Origin: Branchinecta lynchi
Taxonomy: Eukaryota; Arthropoda; Branchiopoda; Anostraca; Branchinectidae
Reading direction: 5' to 3'
NCBI GenBank assembly: GCA_023053575.1
Contig: JAKZAP010000014.1
Span: forward strand, 6,758,001-6,822,000
Length of the DNA: 64,000 bases
The notes below the pieces were generated by a model. The model ran no database searches. It was given only the letters and a program-made list of their open reading frames with translations, and had not been told where the DNA came from. How positions within the stretch are numbered: the stretch's first letter is position 1; each line of letters begins with the position of its first letter. Below are positions 60,901-64,000 of this stretch, in pieces. The position numbers were made by a program, and so were the translations under genes.

Positions 60901-63900
60901 CCGTCCTTGACGCAGACGCATCCACTGCAAGCCCAGATTCGCTCCGGCAGCTGGCTATACTAGGGCGCTTCATTGCTTTTTGGTGGGGCCCATCTGGCTC
61001 CTCCAGCTGAAGACTGGGCACTGGTTCTTGAGACTCTTATCAGAGTCTCACCACCGGTTGGTCATTGCTTTGATGAGGCGGTACATGGGATTTTTCTGCC
61101 AGTACGGATCGTTGTCGATATCACCGATACCATCGCTAACTTCTTCCTGAGACGAGTTGAAACATTTGTCAACATTATATCCGCTTATGACATTATCACC
61201 ATTTCATTACCCTTTCCTGTTCTAACCAGATGCTCCCTGTTTCCGATGGTCCTGCTCACTTCTTAGCTGCTCAATCTCATTCATTTTTTCGGCTAAATCA
61301 GCTTCTAGAGCTTTGTTCTGCAGCGCGTCAGTGTCGTTTTGACCGTAGATGTTGTAGTATCGTTGGCCATCGTCTGTGCCATAAGGATCAGAACCTTGTC
61401 CTCGTACTGTCGTTTCATACGGTGAACACTCTCCGTGTTTCAGCTGTTGCTGCCTCATCTCATGATTGTGACTTTCGAGTGAGCTCATCTCCTTTTAGTA
61501 TGTGACATTCGGTTTCTCGACATCTTAGCACGATCCTGAACATTTCACTTCTTATATTCCTCTTCTCTTCCTTTATCACTTTCGTCGTCCGAACCTTCTT
61601 CTTCTTCTTTAGCCGTTTCTGGAATCTCTCCGGTCTGTGATCAGCGCTCGATTGCTGACAGCGCTGCTCGTGAAGGGAATGCAGACACGAGTCAGGGGAT
61701 GCTCGGCTAATAGTGATCTTATTACTCGAGGACAACTTACGTTATTGTGTTATGCATACACAACGTAACATCATTTATTGCACAAAAAGCCTGATGCCGT
61801 TGCAAAATGGTAGCAAAAAGAAAACACGTAAACGAAATAATGAAACTAGACTAGAAGAAGACTCCTAAAGGAAATTTTCTCTTTGGGCTAAAGCTACCTT
61901 TAGGACTTTACCAGTCTCTTCAAATCTTGAAAACACATGCTTCCACTTAGTGTCCTCATACAAACTTCATCATTTATTGTAATTACAACCCGCAAGGTCA
62001 TCTACCTCACGGTTTTCATACATCGTGCATAAATAGGGACCAGTACGTCCTAATTTATTCCGCAAATATTTCCTCCTTTTCCCAGTGGCAAACAGTCAAG
62101 CCGGCAACGAATTAAAATCCTTAAATCCACCCACTTAATCCCGGCCTTAAAATATACCTTAAAGTCAGACTCCACTTAGTAAGAATAAAAAACTGAAAAT
62201 CTGTTTTATGGCTGATAGCGAAGCCGAAGTTTGGGGTTTTTATAGTCATTTGTGGATTCGTATTAATAGAGTCTTTTGTAGAAACGTGTGGAAGCCTTCA
62301 AAGATTTCTTCGAGAAAGGGCGCTTAAATGGATTCACCCTTGATGCCGACCAATCCGAAAAGCTTATCAGGTTTTTGGATGCCTTTGTCATCAAACTAGA
62401 AGGTAAGTAAATATTCTTTGAGCCCAAGCTGACTTTGAAACATTTATTCAAACAATGTTTACAACGGATACGTCAGCTTCGATTCTTCATCAGCGATATT
62501 TCGGCCCTTCTTGGTAAGGTTCTGTTGCTGTACGGAACAAGTAAGCTGACAGTTTTTCAAGTCTTCGTTAGTCAACCCTTCGCAAGCCAATCCTTTCGGC
62601 TTGCGAGAGAAGGAGGTGAATTGTCGACAGGAGCTTGGCTTTATCACTATTCCTTAGCTCAAGCTAATAGCAGGCTAGTATTTCTTCCTGTCGCACCAGA
62701 TACCAATTTAGAACAAGCTTTATTTATTTCACAGTATTTGGGATGTGTCTAGCCGAAAACATCCCTGGGGACCCCCCCCCCCCCGCCTACCCTCCACGGC
62801 GAAAAAAAAAACCCGGTGCCAATAATACCCCAGCGACCAACCCCCCTTGAATGGAAATATGTAGGTAATTACATAATTTTTGTTAAAACTGCAGTTTGGA
62901 CCGCTAGCCCTTCTCTAGACACGCTGGTTAAATGTAAATGCGTGACGGGGGCTCGCTGCGCGCTCGCCTCTGTATATACTTTTCTTGCATTTTTCTTTAA
63001 CACTTTGGGGGTTGGTCTTGGGTTTTGGTTTGGTACTGGGGGGGGGGGGGCTGGAATCCATAGATAGATAGATAGATACTTTAATTTTAGCCGTTAGGCC
63101 ATACACAAAATCATACATTTTTAAACACTTCGAGAGAGCGATTATATAAACTCACATGTAAAACGATTTAAACTCCCACTACCAATAACTATTTACATCT
63201 CTTTAACGCTTCTTTGACAAAACCTGTAACTGCCATTATCGCTGACCGTGAAGATGACTTTAGGATACCAGGAAAGAGCAACCCATCTTCACCAAAAAAT
63301 CTTACTCTCAAATCCGAGAGCCCCTTGCATCTTGACAGGAAGTGAGACAGATTTTCCTCTTCCAAACCACATAACGAGCAAGTATAACATGACTTCGGGT
63401 TTCGGGAATTTCTTTCAAATAATTTAACCCTACTCTTAAGAGGGAGACTGTTAGCTCGGATCTGGAACCACAAACGCAGGTTTTCAGCCGGTAAACGTAA
63501 CTTAAAATAAAATTCAAAACCAACCGACTCTTTAATATTCCTATAATCTTTCAGAGTCTCTGAATTAATAGTCTGTGCATGCCAAAGTTGAATTTCCTGA
63601 TCCTCCTGAACTCGCGCAAAACTGCGACAAAGTTTATCTTGATCAGTTGTAGGACCGAGACCCTCATTCCAAGCATAAGACAGCCCTGCTTTATCCAGTA
63701 GGGCTTTCACTTGAAATGGCCAGGATCTCTTCTTTCCCTGCTTTAATAGTTCCAAATGAGATGTCTTATATGAGTCACTGAGGCAGTGATGAAGATATTG
63801 AGGAGTTCTATAGTGAGTCTAGTAAGCCACCCCCTGCTACCTCGATAAAAAAAACGATCGAAAACAACTGTTAAATTAGAATTGACAATAGGCGGACTGG

Positions 63901-64000
63901 AGCTTTCGAGAAGGAAAATAATTGAAGAGGATCAGGCTTCAGTTCTGCTTTAATGCAAGTTGTGTTTCAGGTGGCAGTGATGAAGATATTGAAGAGTTCT
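42880..64000 (+). CDS. Ars2: ARS2/Serrate, arsenite-resistance protein 2, N-terminal exons (right-truncated)
   Basis: Nuclear zinc-finger protein that binds the cap-binding complex and directs nascent RNAs to microRNA processing, 3'-end formation or decay. Exons (plus): 42880-42989, 48988-49095, 49994-50092, 51165-51341, 56199-56265, 62282-62402, 63971-64000 (cut by the window edge). All are GT/AG and in phase. The protein starts MGDSDDD, followed by an Arg/Ser/Gly/Tyr-rich N-terminus and an AKRQRGEW nuclear-localisation motif. The conserved DUF3546-type block has [23 protein letters not shown] and [11 protein letters not shown], then YHPEES and [11 protein letters not shown]. About 237 residues are visible; the RRM-like, Mid and zinc-finger parts lie beyond. 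Its introns contain several MITEs, two LINE insertions, an ORF1-only element and a hammerhead-type repeat fragment. Confidence 0.95.
43120..43901. mobile_element. MITE, TA duplication family, copy 2, with internal hairpin
   Basis: TIRs CAGTAGAGGTATGCTTATGT at both ends, flanked by TA. Compared with the 16831 copy it has an extra interior holding a strong hairpin (43554-43642) and direct repeats of GAGTGATTATTACTAGTG (43483 and 43793 areas). In ARS2 intron 1, abutting the tail of the ORF1-only LINE. Confidence 0.75.
43554..43642. repeat. 33-bp-stem hairpin
   Basis: Arms 43554-43586 and 43610-43642 pair with two mismatches over 33 bp around a 23-nt loop. It lies inside the MITE in the sense orientation of ARS2 intron 1, so it would be transcribed. 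Size and pairing are in the range of pre-microRNA hairpins, but nothing else supports that. Confidence 0.6.
43961..44113 (-). CDS. 50-residue acidic/basic ORF overlapping the end of the LINE ORF1
   Basis: Its ATG lies within the last codons of ORF1 (stop and start overlap in ATGAGTGA, a different frame). It is very acidic at first ([12 protein letters not shown]) and ends in a basic NLS-like KNARKRRK. It may be a reinitiation-translated tail or the frameshifted remains of the ORF1 C-terminus or ORF2 start. Confidence 0.35.
   Translation of the reverse strand: MSDSSLESEENEQESEEEEMQDLGKNPKRILTPSPPLQRKGAKNARKRRK
44106..45194 (-). CDS. LINE ORF1 gag-like protein, 362 residues, CCHC zinc knuckles
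   Basis: RNA-binding gag-like protein of jockey/I-type non-LTR retrotransposons. The central PRE-like region is followed by zinc knuckles [14 protein letters not shown], a second CLIC...C cluster, and [15 protein letters not shown]. The Lys/Ser-rich C-terminus is [16 protein letters not shown]. Start taken at the ATG at 45194; the frame is open further upstream but without ATG. An uninterrupted frame of this length in otherwise decayed DNA suggests a recent insertion. Confidence 0.75.
   Translation of the reverse strand: MAQPGLPCPSQDVDGGENFNHAPRIIARGKTPNCERVPLPRTAIGYLGKTLFKLVDKNYGSVLSRLGPGGSFEIVPRIELVADKILALKEVNVNEIEVVFEKLARDSSGKIRNRKGIFFVPRQIVDDPDEIVVDSKLHPLVGRVEVLNPGKFGLVAPTFSVVVEFTLEVVFPIKIPIWGALFSVKQFVPNPIRCFKCQKFGHTAANCWSAERCLICSGKYSLMSCPQKDTVKEDQKVKCANCSGLHTASSKDCPLFRSRLDTLRSSYSKGISHKDALTAGLAKNTVVSHLVNPSSSGSPIIALDRSTAQAPSPSDEVRSIQKSLDTLTKLVTTLCKTIISTTILSPKKKATVLKLVKIFKNE
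45840..46290. repeat. imperfect inverted repeat rich in GTTGACCAACA/ATCGACTG motifs
   Basis: CCGTTTTTTGTCGCTTGA near 45915 faces TCAAGCGACAAAAAACGG near 46175; several other segments pair. GTTGATCAACA-type termini at about 45730 and 46310 suggest a decayed TIR element. In ARS2 intron 1. Confidence 0.5.
46340..48987. other. ARS2 intron 1, 3' half; no gene recognised
   Basis: AT-rich. A ~50-bp sequence (GTTTCAGATCTTGGAAACTA…) at 46768 recurs at 49179 in intron 2, a short dispersed repeat. The open frame at 47290-47535 has no recognisable domain. Confidence 0.4.
48988..49095 (+). CDS. Ars2: ARS2 exon 2
   Basis: Acceptor tttttttgcag, donor ATG|GTAAGA. It encodes an Arg/Tyr-rich stretch ending AKRQRGEW, matching the PPKRQR-[DG]-W motif of ARS2. 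Confidence 0.92.
49421..49726. mobile_element. MITE, GAGCGTGTTCCA family, copy 2
   Basis: Full-length copy with the same TIRs and interior as 3718-4011. In ARS2 intron 2. Confidence 0.75.
49994..50092 (+). CDS. Ars2: ARS2 exon 3
   Basis: Acceptor gttcttttag, donor AGG|GTAAGT. Low-complexity Gly/Tyr/Gln/Ser/Ala sequence of the disordered N-terminus. Confidence 0.88.
50787..51070. mobile_element. hAT-like element fragment
   Basis: Begins CAGGGGCGTCGCTATTGGGG, the same terminus as 51576-52921. It holds GAGCGC-type internal repeats (CGCTCGCAGAGCGC) and no recognisable right terminus. In ARS2 intron 3, just upstream of exon 4. Confidence 0.5.
51165..51341 (+). CDS. Ars2: ARS2 exon 4: conserved core block
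   Basis: Acceptor gtcattattag, donor GTG|GTAAGG, 59 codons. It contains [31 protein letters not shown] and [10 protein letters not shown], the most conserved N-terminal ARS2 segment. Confidence 0.97.
51576..52921. mobile_element. hAT-like non-autonomous element with perfect 8-bp target duplication
   Basis: TIR CAGGGGCGTCGCAAG / CTTGCGACGCCCCTG and an exact 8-bp duplication GTTGTCGC (51568-51575 and 52922-52929). TIR start CAGGGG and 8-bp duplications are hAT features. The interior has repeated [AT]TACCGAAT motifs and a GAGCGCCGCAGGCGAAATTT repeat, but no transposase. In ARS2 intron 4, plus-strand direction. Confidence 0.85.
52979..53397. mobile_element. MITE with TTAA duplication, copy 2
   Basis: Same interior as 27751-28192 (TATGACGC[GC]GGAAATTTTA-like and GCGGGTCTTCAAGCC motifs), flanked by TTAA. 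In ARS2 intron 4, next to the hAT-like element. Confidence 0.75.
53406..55550. other. ARS2 intron 4, 3' half; no gene recognised
   Basis: AT-rich with no recognised repeat borders. The frame at 54479-54661 looks like chance. Confidence 0.4.
55561..55898. mobile_element. MITE of the TTAA family, copy 3, diverged
   Basis: Ends AGTTTAACTGAAAAGG and CCTTTTCAGTTAAACT are kept; the interior is divergent and the TTAA flanks are lost. Confidence 0.6.
56199..56265 (+). CDS. Ars2: ARS2 exon 5 (67 nt)
   Basis: Acceptor gttctgcatag, donor AAT|GTAAGA. It encodes [18 protein letters not shown], continuing HKDEEW|F of exon 4. Confidence 0.95.
57050..57755 (-). pseudogene. LINE reverse transcriptase remnant
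   Basis: Two overlapping frames together hold RT motifs: [16 protein letters not shown] (motif 1), [14 protein letters not shown] (motif A), [13 protein letters not shown] (motif B) and [11 protein letters not shown] (catalytic YADD, motif C), then YLGVPTG. A frameshift near 57390 breaks it. Confidence 0.85.
59290..60190 (-). pseudogene. LINE ORF1 remnant (gag-like, CCHC knuckle)
   Basis: Successive frames encode [21 protein letters not shown], given here as [13 protein letters not shown], then [20 protein letters not shown] knuckle [13 protein letters not shown] follows, where the third cysteine is replaced by a stop. Frameshifts near 60050 and 59750 separate the parts. Confidence 0.65.
60206..62281. 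other. ARS2 intron 5, 3' part; possible LINE 5' remains
   Basis: Minus-strand frames at 61735-61460, 61488-61222 and 61021-60629 are Gln/Glu/Lys/Ser-rich, as in the 5' part of a LINE ORF1 or its leader. No domain is identifiable and stops are frequent. They may belong to the LINE at 56578-60205. Confidence 0.35.
62282..62402 (+). CDS. Ars2: ARS2 exon 6
   Basis: Acceptor gtcttttgtag, donor AAG|GTAAGT. It encodes [22 protein letters not shown] and [10 protein letters not shown], equivalent to the ARS2 helix pair ending in VVIKLEGG. One base over. Confidence 0.95.
62406..62520 (-). repeat. truncated hammerhead-type Penelope repeat
   Basis: Carries the 3' part of the element (GGGCC-GAA-ATAT-C, then the stem I strand and the AATAAATG-containing tail) but breaks off within stem II. 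The catalytic CTGACGA strand is therefore lost. In ARS2 intron 6, close after exon 6. Confidence 0.6.
63058..63765 (-). mobile_element. 5'-truncated LINE with GATA tail
   Basis: Open frame 63755-63189 with [31 protein letters not shown] and a following CKGLSDLR; the C-terminal zinc-finger end of LINE ORF2, related to 1235-1697 and 11400-12010 but more divergent. The 3' end carries tandem TATC/GATA units at 63060-63078. Its 5' end lies directly beside the duplicated ARS2 exon 7 start. Confidence 0.8.
63776..63850 (+). pseudogene. duplicated start of ARS2 exon 7
   Basis: A near-identical match (one mismatch) to the start of ARS2 exon 7 lies 188 bp upstream of it. It encodes the same [10 protein letters not shown], reads on for about 20 codons ([11 protein letters not shown]) and then reaches a stop. 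The sequence before it keeps an AG but lacks a polypyrimidine tract and is abutted by a LINE fragment. It could be a dead tandem exon duplicate or a weak alternative exon. Confidence 0.6.
63971..64000 (+). CDS. Ars2: ARS2 exon 7, first 30 nt (cut by window end)
   Basis: Acceptor gttgtgtttcag. It encodes [10 protein letters not shown] in the phase required by exon 6 (one base over); acidic sequence follows EGG in ARS2 proteins. A near-identical copy of this exon start lies at 63783-63812. Confidence 0.88.
   Translation, partial: MAVMKILKSS

Overview
This is eukaryotic nuclear DNA, almost certainly from an arthropod. A crustacean, chelicerate or other non-drosophilid lineage fits best, but the species cannot be fixed from the sequence. 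The evidence is short coding exons separated by long AT-rich introns full of decayed transposons, plus three conserved animal genes whose closest resemblance is to arthropod orthologues. Most open frames in the window are chance or transposon frames. I rebuilt the real genes by following GT/AG splice sites and codon phase.

Gene layout: (1) On the minus strand, the first five coding exons (12324 down to 2124) of a scribbler/brakeless (ZNF608/ZNF609-type) transcriptional co-regulator, which runs off the left edge. (2) On the minus strand, a complete 16-coding-exon ADAMTS-type secreted metalloprotease (42409 down to 19423). All exon phases close to give 750 residues: signal peptide, catalytic domain, disintegrin-like domain, TSP1, cysteine-rich region, spacer and two further TSP1 repeats. 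It has no recognisable prodomain. (3) On the plus strand, the N-terminal exons (42880 to the right edge) of ARS2/Serrate, the nuclear cap-binding-complex partner. ADAMTS and ARS2 start head to head, 470 bp apart, so they may share a bidirectional promoter. The three genes have no obvious functional link.

The rest is transposon-derived. There are LINE fragments of several families with short tandem-repeat 3' tails. One is a degenerate but almost full-length LINE in an ARS2 intron. Another is an ORF1-only insertion with an open 362-codon gag-like frame. Several small inverted-repeat DNA transposon families are present: one with TA duplications, one with TTAA duplications, one hAT-like copy with a perfect 8-bp duplication, and others. 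There are also foldback elements, a 289-bp tandem array with long G runs, and a related decayed array.

The most interesting element is a dispersed repeat whose minus-strand transcript matches a type I hammerhead ribozyme of the kind known from Penelope-like retroelements: core CUGANGA, stem II, GAA, then a self-complementary AUAU stem III. One copy (11254-11313) has an intact core. Others carry substitutions at core positions, are truncated, or form perfect inverted repeats, and in one inverted arm a LINE has inserted.
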